Shown piece after piece: positions 38,058 through 46,748 of a stretch of DNA of 64,000 nt. Made by a program: the position numbers and the translations under genes. The stretch's first letter is position 1. Every line of letters begins with the position of its first letter. The stretch covers positions 2,544,501 through 2,608,500 of the forward strand of contig NZ_CP061035.1 in assembly GCF_016743815.1 (NCBI RefSeq), given 5' to 3'. Under the pieces are notes generated by a model. It saw only the letters and a program-made list of their open reading frames with translations, made no database searches and had not been told where the DNA came from. Source of the stretch: Sphingomonas aliaeris. Its GTDB lineage: Bacteria; Pseudomonadota; Alphaproteobacteria; Sphingomonadales; Sphingomonadaceae.

Positions 38058-40405
38058 CGCCGCGGCAATTCCACCGTGATCAACGTGCCTTCGCCCGGCT
38101 CAGACACCAACTGGATCGTACCGCCATGTGCCTCGACGAATTGCTTGGCGAGCGGCAGGCCGAGCCCGAAATCGCTGCCCGGCGCACCGGCGCCCGGAGC
38201 GAAGCGGTCGAACGCCCGCGCGACCGCCGCAGCATCCATGCCGCCCCCATCGTCCGACACGACGATGCGCGCCGCTTTCGCAGTGCCGTCGGTATGCAGC
38301 AGGATGCGCCCGCGCTCCGGCGTGCCCGTCACCGCGTGTTTCAACAGATGATCGATGACCTGGCGCAGGCGTTCGGCATCACCCTTGATGCTGCCTGTCG
38401 AAGGCTGGATTTCAACCGCAAAGTCCTGCTGCTTCTTTTTCGCCGCCGTTCGTGCCGCGTCCGCCGCGATGTGCGCGACGCGTTCCAGATCGACATCGAG
38501 AAACTCGAGCGGCGGGGTCTTCCCCTCGTTCTGCGTCAGGTCGAGAACTTCATCGACCAGCATGCCGAGCCGCCCGACCGATTCCAGGATCGCATCGACA
38601 TAGGAATCCGCCGCCTTGCTGAGTTTTCCCGCATATCCTTCGCTTAGCATTTCCGCGAAACCGCTGATCGACGTAAGCGGCGTGCGCAGTTCGTAGCTCA
38701 TGTTCGCGACGAACGCCGTCTTCACCTGGTCCGCCGCTTCAAGCGCCTCGTTCCGGTCGCGCAGCGCGCGTTCGATCCTGCGGCTGTCCGAGATATCGAG
38801 CATCGTGAACAGGCCGTTTCCATCCGGCAGAGGCACCGCGGCGAATTCGAAATGGCGACCGTCGGCAAATGCCACGCGTCCGCCGCGTTGCTGCCGTTCC
38901 ACCGTCGCCGCCCGCACCAGATCCCCGATAAGACGCGCGCGCGACGGGTTCGAAAGCCTCGTCGCCGCCGCTTCCGACAAAGCATCCACACGCGGATGGG
39001 TGGCAAGGAACTCCTCGTCGAAACCCCACAAGGCACGGAACTTGTTGTTCCAGATCTGCAATCGCCCGTCCGCGGCGAAAACCCCCAGCGCCTCGAACAG
39101 ATTGTCGAACGTCGCCGTCCTGACCCGCAACAGGGTATCGCGGGCGCTCGCCAACTGGACCTGCTCGGTGCGATCTTCGAAGATCAGCAGCAAGCCGCCA
39201 TCCGGCAGCGGCTGGGCGACGACGCGCAGGTGGACACCACCGGGCAAATGCCAGTTTTCCTCGATCGCTCCGCCGGTCGCAAAGAACCAGTCGCGACGCT
39301 CCGCTTTCCAGCCCGGAAAATCACGGACTTCCGGAAGGCGATTGGCTTCTCGCATGCGTTCCAGCACGCGGTCGAATTCCGGTCGATCGGACAGCCATTC
39401 GCTCTTCATCGCGAACAATCGCTGGAACGGCTGGTTACTGAAGATCAGCGTGCGATCGGCGGCGAACTGGACCACGCCAGCCGACAGCCGGTCGAGCATC
39501 GCGCGCTGGGCGTCGCCGAACCGCTTGATACCGCTGCGCGCCTGTTCGAGTTCTTCGATATCCACGGCGAACCCCGCCACGCCGCCGCCCGGCAACGGAA
39601 CGTCGTGAACGCGCAGCATCCGCCGCGCGCCGCGGATCGTCGCGGGCATGGCCTGCATCTGCGGCAGATCGGTATCACGCGCGAGCACGGCGCTGGCCAG
39701 CGGCCCGCCGACACCCGATCCTTCGATCAGTTCGACCCCACGCCGAACGACATCTTCGGCATCCACGCCCTCGACCGCCGCGACATAGGCGGAGTTGACC
39801 ATCGCCAGCCGCATGTCCGCACCGCGATACCACATCGGCAGGGGCGCTGCCTCGATCAGCCCGGTCAACGCGTCGAATGCCGCGTGGGCCGCCGCGCCTT
39901 CATCAGCCAGCCGGGCAATCTCGGCCTGGCTACCGGTCGCATCGAACACCCACAGCACGACCCCACCCGGCGCCTGCAAATCGCGCGGCGCGCGCGCGCC
40001 GTGGATCATCAAGGACCGCTGCGACCCTTGGGCGTGAACCGCTCGTGCGAAGGGCCGCCCCGCTTTCTGCGCGGCCGCTACATCCTCGGCCAGCCCGGCG
40101 GCATCTTCCGCCGTCAGCCCCGTCGTGCCGCCCGCAAGATCCGCAAGATAGCGCGGCGCGGGAGACAGGCCGAACCAGTCGGCAAGGCGGTCGGCAAGTT
40201 CCAGGCGACCATCGGTCCGAACGACCATAGCGAGGGCGGGGGCGGAGGCGATCAGCGCCTCCAGCCGCGCGTTCGCCGCAATCGCCGCGGCCGCGCCGCG
40301 TTGTGCGCGCAGGCCGAGGTACAGCAGCCACATCGCCACGCCGACAAGCACGGCCAGGATCACTCCTGCCAGCACGCTCCCCAACGCCGTCCCTTCGATC
40401 ACCAT
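38054..40405 (-). CDS. divL: DivL-like PAS-containing sensor (pseudo)kinase
   Basis: 783 residues: one membrane anchor (LGSVLAGVILAVLVGVAMWL), several PAS domains (for example LEALIASAPALAMVVRTDGR and FNRL-type repeats to about 540), a dimerisation helix and an ATPase domain. The phospho-acceptor position reads NMSYELRTPLTSISGFAEML: Tyr571 (codon 38693-38695) replaces the usual His, as in Caulobacter DivL. The N box reads HLLKHA in place of NLLxNA, so ATP binding is doubtful. DivL controls CckA and hence CtrA in the alphaproteobacterial cell cycle. The ATG at 40405 is preferred over a TTG at 40429. Confidence 0.85.
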   Translation of the reverse strand: MVIEGTALGSVLAGVILAVLVGVAMWLLYLGLRAQRGAAAAIAANARLEALIASAPALAMVVRTDGRLELADRLADWFGLSPAPRYLADLAGGTTGLTAEDAAGLAEDVAAAQKAGRPFARAVHAQGSQRSLMIHGARAPRDLQAPGGVVLWVFDATGSQAEIARLADEGAAAHAAFDALTGLIEAAPLPMWYRGADMRLAMVNSAYVAAVEGVDAEDVVRRGVELIEGSGVGGPLASAVLARDTDLPQMQAMPATIRGARRMLRVHDVPLPGGGVAGFAVDIEELEQARSGIKRFGDAQRAMLDRLSAGVVQFAADRTLIFSNQPFQRLFAMKSEWLSDRPEFDRVLERMREANRLPEVRDFPGWKAERRDWFFATGGAIEENWHLPGGVHLRVVAQPLPDGGLLLIFEDRTEQVQLASARDTLLRVRTATFDNLFEALGVFAADGRLQIWNNKFRALWGFDEEFLATHPRVDALSEAAATRLSNPSRARLIGDLVRAATVERQQRGGRVAFADGRHFEFAAVPLPDGNGLFTMLDISDSRRIERALRDRNEALEAADQVKTAFVANMSYELRTPLTSISGFAEMLSEGYAGKLSKAADSYVDAILESVGRLGMLVDEVLDLTQNEGKTPPLEFLDVDLERVAHIAADAARTAAKKKQQDFAVEIQPSTGSIKGDAERLRQVIDHLLKHAVTGTPERGRILLHTDGTAKAARIVVSDDGGGMDAAAVARAFDRFAPGAGAPGSDFGLGLPLAKQFVEAHGGTIQLVSEPGEGTLITVELPRR

Positions 40406-40671
40406 GTCCCCTTCAGGCGAAACGTACAATTACGCATAGACCGGTGTTGTGGGCGGGTCGATGGCTTGATTACGAAAATCTAACGAGCGCAAGACTCTGC
40501 CGGGTTGGGCTGATCGGCCCCGTGCTTCCTACTGCCGATATTATGGCCCGTAGCGAATGTCGAAGCGGTTCAATCACGCGCGCAGATATCGGCGATAGTT
40601 ACTGGATTATCCGAGTATCAGATGGCGTGGCGGCCGTGCGCAACAGCTTCGCCGCATCGCGACAGGCAGCG

Positions 40672-40703
40672 AAAAGGGCCGCGGATCGCTCCGCAGCCCT
40701 TCG
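40672..40703 (-). terminator. Terminator hairpin after ahcY; rest of 40406-40723 otherwise featureless
   Basis: AAGGGC-C-GCGGA at 40674-40685 pairs with TCCGC-A-GCCCTT at 40690-40701 with one mismatch and a 4-base loop. It lies 21 bases beyond the ahcY stop on the minus strand. The remainder of the 318-base gap should hold the divL promoter; I see no coding sequence in it. Confidence 0.65.
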
Positions 40704-40723
40704 TTCGATTACAGTCGGTTCGA

Positions 40724-42184
40724 TCAATAACGGTAATGATCGGGCTTGAACGGACCTTCCACCGGAACGCCGATATAGCCAGCCTGTTTCGGGCTCAGCT
40801 TCGACAGCTTTACGCCAAGCTTTTCAAGGTGAAGCGCGGCGACCTTCTCATCGAGGTGCTTTGGCAGGACATAGACTTCGTTCTTGTAATTCTCACCCTT
40901 GGTCCAAAGCTCGATCTGCGCAAGCGTCTGGTTGGTGAAGGATGCGGACATCACGAACGACGGGTGGCCGGTCGCGCAGCCGAGGTTGACCAGGCGACCC
41001 TTGGCGAGGATGATGATCTGCTTGCCATCGGGGAACTTCACCAGGTCGGTGCCCGGCTTCACTTCGGTCCAGTCGTAGTTCGACAAAGCGGCGATCTGGA
41101 TCTCGCTGTCGAAGTGACCGATGTTGCAGACGATCGACATTGGCTTCATCGCCTTCATGTGGTCGGCAGTGATGACGTCGGCATTGCCCGTCGCGGTGCA
41201 GAAGATGTCGGCGCGCGTCACGGCCTCTTCCATCGTCACGACTTCGAAGCCTTCCATAGCCGCCTGCAATGCGCAGATCGGATCGACTTCGGTCACCATC
41301 ACGCGCGCGCCGCCGTTGCGAAGCGACTGGGCCGAACCCTTGCCGACGTCACCGAAACCGGCGACGCAGGCGACCTTGCCGGCGAGCATGACGTCGGTCG
41401 CGCGACGGATCGCGTCTACCAGCGATTCCTTGCAGCCGTACAAATTGTCGAACTTCGACTTGGTGACGCTGTCGTTGACGTTGATCGCCGGGAACGGCAG
41501 TTCGCCCTTCTTGGCGATTTCATACAGGCGGTGAACACCGGTCGTCGTTTCTTCCGATACGCCCTTCAGGTTCTTGACCGTCTCGGTCAGGTAGCCCGGA
41601 TACTTGGCGATGAACGCCTTCAGCGCACGCTGGAATTCGACCTCTTCGTCATTCTCCGGCTCGCCCAGCGTCGCGCCGGCTTCGAGCTTCGCACCCCACA
41701 GCGCGAACATCGTCGCGTCGCCGCCATCATCGAGGATGATGTTGGCGGTCTGGCCGTCCGTGTCGGCGCCCCAGTTGAAGATGTCGCCGACATAATCCCA
41801 ATAATCGGCCAAGCTCTCGCCCTTGATCGCGAACACCGGAACGCCCGTCGCGGCGATCGCGGCGGCGGCGTGATCCTGCGTCGAGAAGATGTTGCAGGTC
41901 GCCCAGCGGACGTCCGCGCCGAGTGCGGTGAGCGTTTCGATCAGCACCGCGGTCTGGATCGTCATGTGCAGCGATCCGGTGATGCGTGCGCCCTTCAGCG
42001 GCTGCGACGCGCCGAATTCCTCGCGCAGGCTCATCAGGCCGGGCATTTCGGTCTCGGCGATGTTGATCTCCGCGCGGCCGAAATCGGCAAGCGAGATATC
42101 GGCAACGACATAGTCGTTCTTCTTGGCGTCAAGGACGGTGGCCACGGGGAAGTCTCCGGAAGGTTGTGAAGTTGCTGCGCTCAT
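40724..42184 (-). CDS. ahcY: S-adenosylhomocysteine hydrolase
   Basis: Cleaves S-adenosylhomocysteine to adenosine and homocysteine, removing the inhibitor of methyltransferases. 486 residues with the substrate region [39 protein letters not shown], the NAD+-binding [20 protein letters not shown], and the invariant C-terminus KPDHYRY. The ATG at 42184 fits the family start ([20 protein letters not shown]). A perfect AT-rich palindrome 25-44 bases upstream of this start is a likely operator. Confidence 0.97.
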   Translation of the reverse strand: MSAATSQPSGDFPVATVLDAKKNDYVVADISLADFGRAEINIAETEMPGLMSLREEFGASQPLKGARITGSLHMTIQTAVLIETLTALGADVRWATCNIFSTQDHAAAAIAATGVPVFAIKGESLADYWDYVGDIFNWGADTDGQTANIILDDGGDATMFALWGAKLEAGATLGEPENDEEVEFQRALKAFIAKYPGYLTETVKNLKGVSEETTTGVHRLYEIAKKGELPFPAINVNDSVTKSKFDNLYGCKESLVDAIRRATDVMLAGKVACVAGFGDVGKGSAQSLRNGGARVMVTEVDPICALQAAMEGFEVVTMEEAVTRADIFCTATGNADVITADHMKAMKPMSIVCNIGHFDSEIQIAALSNYDWTEVKPGTDLVKFPDGKQIIILAKGRLVNLGCATGHPSFVMSASFTNQTLAQIELWTKGENYKNEVYVLPKHLDEKVAALHLEKLGVKLSKLSPKQAGYIGVPVEGPFKPDHYRY

Positions 42185-42208
42185 AGCCCCGGATGGCGCG
42201 CTGATCAA

Positions 42209-42228
42209 ATATAAAGATGTCTTTATAT
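42209..42228. promoter_or_regulatory. Perfect palindrome upstream of ahcY, candidate SAH/ArsR-type operator
   Basis: ATATAAAGA at 42209-42217, spacer TG, TCTTTATAT at 42220-42228: a perfect 9-bp inverted repeat in otherwise GC-rich DNA, just upstream of ahcY. From memory, ArsR-family regulators of the methionine cycle (SahR-like) in alphaproteobacteria bind A/T-rich palindromes of this kind before ahcY, metF and metH. The regulator gene is not in this window. Confidence 0.6.
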
Positions 42229-42339
42229 GTTGCAGCAAAGCCGCAACGCGATCGTAACGAGTTGGTAGCATCGACCTCCGGTGCGCAATCGCTTATGGCC
42301 CGCCGGGTCCGGCGATGCGGCAGGATTAAGGTATAACGC

Positions 42340-43344
42340 ATGTCTTCACCGCTTGGCGGTACGTCTTTGGATCGACTGAATAGCACTGCCATATTCCTCC
42401 CGGACGCAGCCGCTATCGCCGACAGGATCAATCGCGGCATCGCGCCCGTCTGGATCGCATCCGGGCTGTTCGCGACGTTCGCCGCATTGGTGCTGATGAT
42501 GCGGCACGCCGGACTGACCGTCGATCCCCGGGCGAGCAGCATGATTTCCTTCTACATCGCCGGTGCGCTGGCGATCGGCGCGCGGACGTTGCTGCCGGGC
42601 AGCGGCTGGCGGCATGCGCGGATCGTGTCCGACTGCGCGGAATATTACGGACTTTTCACCGCGATCGCACTCATGGGCGCAGTATCCTGCTATCCCGTAT
42701 CTGCGCTGACGCAAGGTTACGCCGATGCGAAATTACAGGCGATCGACACGGTGCTGCATTTCGACTGGGTCGCGTGGTACGGCGCCGTCGCGGGCAACAG
42801 GACGTTGCAGGCGCTGGGCACTGCCGCCTATCGCAGCATCTTCGTCACGCCCGCGGTGTTGCTTGCATATTACGCGATCACGGCGCAACGGGCGGAGGCG
42901 CACCGCTTCATCTTCACCTTCTGGTTCGCGGCGATCGTCACGCTGATACTGTTCAAGTTCATGCCCGCCGTCGGGCCGTTTTCCTATCTGTGGCACGCCC
43001 CCATCACGTACATGCCCGAAAGCGAGTTGTGGCAGCCGGACCTGATCCCGCAACTGCGCGCGCACCTCGTCCATGTCGTGGATCTCGGGCATCTGCGCGG
43101 TCTGGTGTCGGCGCCAAGCTTCCACGCCTGCGCCGCGATCCTGTATGCCGCTGCCGCGTGGCGCGTGGCGCGCTTGCGCTGGCCATTGCTGGCGGTGAAC
43201 GGCGCGATGCTGTTGTCCACGCCGGTCGAGGGGACGCATTATCTCGCCGATATCCTGATCGGGATGGGGGTCGCGGTTGTCGCGTTGATCGTGGTGCATT
43301 ACGCGCTGATCGTCATTCGATCGCGCAGCACCGCGGCAGGCTAG
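42340..43344 (+). CDS. PAP2-superfamily integral membrane phosphatase / inositolphosphotransferase-like protein
   Basis: 334 residues with about seven membrane segments (VWIASGLFATFAALVLMM, FIFTFWFAAIVTLILFKFM, VAVVALIVVHYALIVI). PAP2 motifs are visible late in the protein: SAPSFHACAAILYAAAAW (the SxxH-like motif) and STPVEGTHYLADILIGMG (the GTHYxxD motif with a proton-relay His). This arrangement resembles the Aur1/PAP2_3 group acting on lipid phosphates. In sphingolipid-making bacteria it could act in lipid head-group transfer, but that is only an inference. It ends overlapping the opposing yqgE stop. Confidence 0.8.
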   Translation: MSSPLGGTSLDRLNSTAIFLPDAAAIADRINRGIAPVWIASGLFATFAALVLMMRHAGLTVDPRASSMISFYIAGALAIGARTLLPGSGWRHARIVSDCAEYYGLFTAIALMGAVSCYPVSALTQGYADAKLQAIDTVLHFDWVAWYGAVAGNRTLQALGTAAYRSIFVTPAVLLAYYAITAQRAEAHRFIFTFWFAAIVTLILFKFMPAVGPFSYLWHAPITYMPESELWQPDLIPQLRAHLVHVVDLGHLRGLVSAPSFHACAAILYAAAAWRVARLRWPLLAVNGAMLLSTPVEGTHYLADILIGMGVAVVALIVVHYALIVIRSRSTAAG

Positions 43345-43901
43345 GCGTTGCCAGCCCCGCTCGCGAGCAGACGGGAGTCGATGCCCGCTTCCGCAAAGCC
43401 GCGTTCCCAGCGTTCGGCGGCGGGCGTGTCGTAGAGCAGGCCGAGGTCCCCGGGAACGTTGAACCAACCGTGGCGGGTCAGTTCCTCGTCCAGTTGCCCC
43501 CCGCCCCATCCGGCATAGCCAAGTGCGACGACGAACCGCGCGGGCCCCGTCCCTGCGGCTATGGCGCGCAATACGTCGACCGTTCCGGACAGCGACCAGC
43601 GCCCGGCGACGTCGATCGTGTCCTGCCCGCCCCAGTCGGTCGAGTGAATGACGAACCCGCGCCGCGGCTCGACCGGACCGCCAAGATGGACGGGAGCGTC
43701 GGGCGCCTTGCCGGGATCGATCTTGAACTGTTCGAGTAGAGTGTGCAGCCCCAGCCCCTCGATCACGTCGCCCAGCCCGATGCCGACCGCGCCGTTCGCA
43801 TCGTGCGCGCAGATCGCGATCGCCGCGCGATCGAAGCGCGGATCGCCGATGCCGGGCATTGCGAGCAGAAACTGGCCGGTCAGAAATCGCGCATTTTCCA
43901 T
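43341..43901 (-). CDS. YqgE/AlgH family protein
   Basis: 186 residues, starting FLTGQFLLAMPGIGDPRFDR and containing HDANGAVGIGLGDVIEGL and the conserved ALGYAGWGGGQLDEELTRHG and WFNVPGDLGLLYDT segments of DUF179/YqgE. The biochemical role of the family is unknown despite wide conservation. The ATG at 43901 is the family start. Its stop shares bases with the stop of the convergent PAP2 gene (CTAG overlap). Confidence 0.93.
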   Translation of the reverse strand: MENARFLTGQFLLAMPGIGDPRFDRAAIAICAHDANGAVGIGLGDVIEGLGLHTLLEQFKIDPGKAPDAPVHLGGPVEPRRGFVIHSTDWGGQDTIDVAGRWSLSGTVDVLRAIAAGTGPARFVVALGYAGWGGGQLDEELTRHGWFNVPGDLGLLYDTPAAERWERGFAEAGIDSRLLASGAGNA

Positions 43902-44019
43902 GATGGACAGACTTAGCTGCCCCCGCCCCGGCATACCATGCTTGAAATCAGTGCAGCCGCGTACGAGATGGAGCGCGACGCCGCACAAGCCCTGCTGCGG
44001 CGAACAGGAGAGCATTCCC

Positions 44020-44499
44020 ATGACCATCAGCGTCGGCGACCGTATTCCGTCCACCACGATCACCAAGGTTACCGAAAACGGCCCCGATCAGGTCAGCTCC
44101 GACGAATTCTTCAAGGGCCGCAAGGTCGCTTTGGTCGCGGTTCCCGGCGCATTCACGCCGACCTGCTCCGCCCGCCACCTGCCCGGCTTCGTCGACAAGG
44201 CGAGCGAGATCAAGGCGAAGGGCGTGGACGAGATCGCCTTCACGTCGGTCAACGATCCGTTCGTCATGGGCGCATGGGGCAAGGCGAGCGATGCCGGCGA
44301 CATCACGATGCTGGCGGACGGCAATGCCGAATTCGCGAAGGCGGTGGGCCTGAGCTTCGACGGATCGCAATTCGGAATGGGCGAGCGCAGCCAGCGTTAC
44401 TCGATGATCGTCAATGATGGCGTGGTCGAACAGTTGAACGTCGAGGCCCCCGGCGAATTCAACGTATCGTCCGCGGAACACATGCTCGGCGGTCTGTAA
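44020..44499 (+). CDS. Prx5-type peroxiredoxin
   Basis: 159 residues. It reduces peroxides through the peroxidatic Cys in VAVPGAFTPTCSARHLPGFV, the hallmark of the AhpE/Prx5 group. TSVNDPFVMGAWGKASDAGD and MLADGNAEFAKAVGLSFDGS are the conserved downstream segments. The frame is open further upstream, but AGGAG at 44006-44010 and the family start MTISVGDRIPSTTITK place the start at 44020. The reductant is probably glutathione or thioredoxin; sequence alone does not decide. Confidence 0.95.
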   Translation: MTISVGDRIPSTTITKVTENGPDQVSSDEFFKGRKVALVAVPGAFTPTCSARHLPGFVDKASEIKAKGVDEIAFTSVNDPFVMGAWGKASDAGDITMLADGNAEFAKAVGLSFDGSQFGMGERSQRYSMIVNDGVVEQLNVEAPGEFNVSSAEHMLGGL

Positions 44500-44541
44500 G
44501 CCAAATCGCTCCGTGCCTGCGCCCGAATATGGCGCAGTTAC

Positions 44542-44566
44542 GGAACGGCGGGCCGAGTGTTGCGTT
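44542..44566 (+). promoter_or_regulatory. EcfG-type general stress promoter (GGAAC-N16-CGTT)
   Basis: GGAAC at 44542-44546 and CGTT at 44563-44566 with exactly 16 bases between, matching the alphaproteobacterial general-stress sigma factor consensus. It lies 38 bases before the start of the small protein gene at 44605 and in the right orientation. Confidence 0.7.
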
Positions 44567-44604
44567 TTCGTAACGAGACCAACTTGCCATAAGGAGCATT
44601 TCCG

Positions 44605-44892
44605 ATGACCGACGCCCGCACCAATACCGATACCCTGGCCGACGACGTGAAGCAGGCCGCATCCGGCGCCGCAAAGGGCCTCGGGATCGACAAGTCGTTC
44701 TTCGAGCAGGCGCAGGAAGCCGTGACCGCTGCGATCGAAAACACCGTTGCCGCAGCGAAGGACAATCCCGCCGCCGCAGCAGCGATCGCCGCCGGTGCAG
44801 CCGCCGCCGTGGCAGGTGCCGCATTCGGGGTCAGCAAGCTGTTCGCCGAGGATGGTACGCCCAACAAGACGACGGCGAAAAAGAAGTCGTAA
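44605..44892 (+). CDS. Ala-rich small protein, probable general-stress gene
   Basis: 95 residues. The N-terminal part is hydrophilic and helical (DDVKQAASGAAKGLGIDKSF), the middle is Ala-rich (NPAAAAAIAAGAAAAVAGAA), and the end is Lys-rich (TAKKKS). The Ala-rich stretch could be a single membrane helix, loosely like ElaB/YqjD-type ribosome- or membrane-associated proteins, but I cannot assign a family. A ribosome-binding AAGGAG lies upstream. The perfect EcfG promoter implies induction by stress. Confidence 0.75.
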   Translation: MTDARTNTDTLADDVKQAASGAAKGLGIDKSFFEQAQEAVTAAIENTVAAAKDNPAAAAAIAAGAAAAVAGAAFGVSKLFAEDGTPNKTTAKKKS

Positions 44893-44920
44893 TCTCCGCC
44901 TGAGAACAGGCCATCGATTA

Positions 44921-44953
44921 AGGGCATCCCGGCAAAGGTCGGGATGCCCTTTT
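44921..44953 (+). terminator. Rho-independent terminator
   Basis: AGGGCATCCC at 44921-44930 pairs perfectly with GGGATGCCCT at 44941-44950, followed by TTT, 29 bases after the small-protein stop. Confidence 0.85.
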
Positions 44954-45017
44954 ATATGTCCCGATCTCGAGGCGCTTCACCGTGCCTGACACGCCGCCTG
45001 CCGCAACACGCGATAAA

Positions 45018-45050
45018 AAAGGCCCCCTCCGTTACCGGAGGAGGCCCTTT
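45018..45050 (-). terminator. Terminator hairpin for the DUF2171 gene
   Basis: AAAGGCCCCCTCCG at 45018-45031 pairs imperfectly with CGGAGGAGGCCCTTT at 45036-45050; on the minus strand it is followed by a T run (TTTTTT, from the A run at 45015-45020). It lies 21 bases beyond the stop of the gene at 45071. Confidence 0.7.
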
Positions 45051-45070
45051 CCCGCCAATCGGATCGACCC

Positions 45071-46330
45071 TCAATAGGTGCCCGAGAAGCTCCGGTTCAG
45101 GATGTGCGCGCCCGACTTGTCGTCCGAGCCTTCACCCGACTGCTGACGACCCTGCTCGCCCGACTGACTACCGGACTGCCCAGAGCGCTGGTTATCGCCG
45201 AAGAACGCCTGGTTGTTTTCCTCGTCGCGCCAATGCGACTTGGCTTCCTCGGCGGTCTTGCGGACCTTGACCTTGTCGTCGACGCTGTCGATCCAGCGCG
45301 ACGGGATCGAGTGGTGACGGCCGCCGGCATCGGCATCGTTCTTGGTCAGCAGGATGCGATCGCCGCGCACCTTGTCGACCGTGCCGATATGCTCGCCGTC
45401 CGAACCGACGACTTCCATATGCTCCGTCACCTTCGACAACGATCCGCGCTGCGTCTGGCGCTCGCTACGGAACGTGTTGAATTCGTTCGAGAACCGGTCT
45501 CGATTTTCCTGGCGATACTCGTGATAGTCGCGGTCCAGCGCATCAATCTGGCCCTTGCGCCAGTGATGATAGTCGTCGTCGTGGTTCGCCCGGCCGGACT
45601 GTCCATAGTTCGACTGGCCGTACTGACGCTCGTCATAGCGCGCGTCCATGTCGCGGCGGCGTTCCGCCTCGTCATCGCCGAACCAGGAGCGGACCTCGTC
45701 ACCCGCGCGTGCGAAGAAGCCGCGATCCTCATAGTCGTAACCCTGCGGCTGGCGGCCATAGCCCTGCGATCCGCGACCCTGTTGCTGCGACGGGCCGTAA
45801 TTGCGATCGGGCCGGTAATAGGTGCTGCGGTCGCCGCGGTCGTTGCCGCCTTCGTCGGTGAAACGATGCCCGTCATGCGCATAGCTGCCATAATAAGGCT
45901 GCGACGAGCCACCAGAGCGGTTCTGGAAATTGCGCCCGGCATTCTGCTGCTCGCGCTGGCCGTAACGGGCGTTGCCATATTCGCCGCGACCGTAATCGCT
46001 GCCGCCGGAACGGCCCTGCCCGGAGCCTTGGCCATAGCTCTCGCGGCCATATCCGCCTTGGCTTTGTCCGCGATCGTTGTGACCGTAATCGTCGCGGCCC
46101 GATCCGCCCCGTCCGCCACTATAGGATCCGCCGCCATAGGATCCGCGACCATATCCGCCGCGATCGCCCTGCTGACCGCCGCCGCCATACTGCCCTGCCG
46201 CGGCATAATCCTCCGCGCTGGAGTAATTGCCGTTGGTCTGCCGATGGCCCATGTGATCGGTGTCCCACGGCTCGCGTGCGCCGAAATACTCGCCTTGCGA
46301 ACCGGCATTGTCGTTGCGTTCATAGCCCAT
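45071..46330 (-). CDS. DUF2171 protein with a long Gly/Tyr/Ser/Arg-rich low-complexity N-terminus
   Basis: 419 residues. About residues 1-230 are low complexity, built of Gly, Tyr, Ser, Gln, Arg and Asp (GQYGGGGQQGDRGGYGRGSY, GRSGGSDYGRGEYGNARYGQ). Then comes GFFARAGDEVRSWFGDDEAE, a charged helical stretch (DRDYHEYRQENRDRFSNEFN), and a C-terminal DUF2171 / PRC-barrel-like domain (VTEHMEVVGSDGEHIGTVDK, HHSIPSRWIDSVDDKVKV), and a tail rich in Ser, Gln and Gly. Proteins of this layout are stress-associated in sphingomonads as far as I recall. The ATG at 46330 has GGAGA upstream. No transmembrane segment is seen. Confidence 0.8.
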   Translation of the reverse strand: MGYERNDNAGSQGEYFGAREPWDTDHMGHRQTNGNYSSAEDYAAAGQYGGGGQQGDRGGYGRGSYGGGSYSGGRGGSGRDDYGHNDRGQSQGGYGRESYGQGSGQGRSGGSDYGRGEYGNARYGQREQQNAGRNFQNRSGGSSQPYYGSYAHDGHRFTDEGGNDRGDRSTYYRPDRNYGPSQQQGRGSQGYGRQPQGYDYEDRGFFARAGDEVRSWFGDDEAERRRDMDARYDERQYGQSNYGQSGRANHDDDYHHWRKGQIDALDRDYHEYRQENRDRFSNEFNTFRSERQTQRGSLSKVTEHMEVVGSDGEHIGTVDKVRGDRILLTKNDADAGGRHHSIPSRWIDSVDDKVKVRKTAEEAKSHWRDEENNQAFFGDNQRSGQSGSQSGEQGRQQSGEGSDDKSGAHILNRSFSGTY

Positions 46331-46563
46331 GATAGAGTCTCCTGATTGCGCTCCTGCGGCGGCCGGCAGTCGTCGCGCTGCCCGCTCGTCGCTGATACAA
46401 ATCATTCCCGTGCAGTATGTTCCGGCCATTTCGGCCAGACGTCGTGCGTCGTCGCTTGATCGCGGCGCTTGGCCGCAAGCGATCATCGGGAACCCGTATC
46501 GGAGATACCGGAGAGCCGTTGCATCGCCCAAAGAGGCGGGATAAAACGCGCGAAGTCCGGAGC

Positions 46564-46639
46564 GGGGCTGTAGCTCAGATGGGAGAGCGCTGCAATCGCA
46601 CTGCAGAGGTCAGGGGTTCGATTCCCCTCAGCTCCACCA
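46564..46639 (+). tRNA. tRNA-Ala (anticodon CGC)
   Basis: Acceptor GGGGCTG at 46564-46570 pairs with CAGCTCC at 46629-46635; anticodon stem CTGCA/TGCAG encloses AT-CGC-AC; the T arm is CAGGGG-TTCGATT-CCCCT; discriminator A and CCA at 46637-46639 are encoded. CGC reads the codon GCG, frequent in this GC-rich genome. Confidence 0.96.
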
Positions 46640-46748
46640 GGCTTTCGGGTACCGAAATCGCCGCCGTTCGCCGGACGGGGTGCTCCGCTGGTCGGGTTAC
46701 CCCGCCTTCACGCTCGCCCCCTATCGGCCGCGGTGCTAATCGTCGCCC

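Noticed and set aside
42229..42339. SAH or SAM riboswitch in the ahcY leader
   Set aside because: I could not find the conserved stems; the perfect DNA palindrome is a better explanation for regulation.
45104..46345. 413-codon hydrophobic open frame antisense to the DUF2171 gene
   Set aside because: Its Ala/Val/Ile-rich, membrane-like look is the complement of a Gly/Tyr/Asp-rich repeat; there is no ribosome-binding site, and the minus-strand gene has a proper start, domain and terminator.
46398..46421. EcfG promoter before the DUF2171 gene
   Set aside because: A GGAAC is present on the minus strand, but no CGTT-like element lies 16-17 bases downstream.
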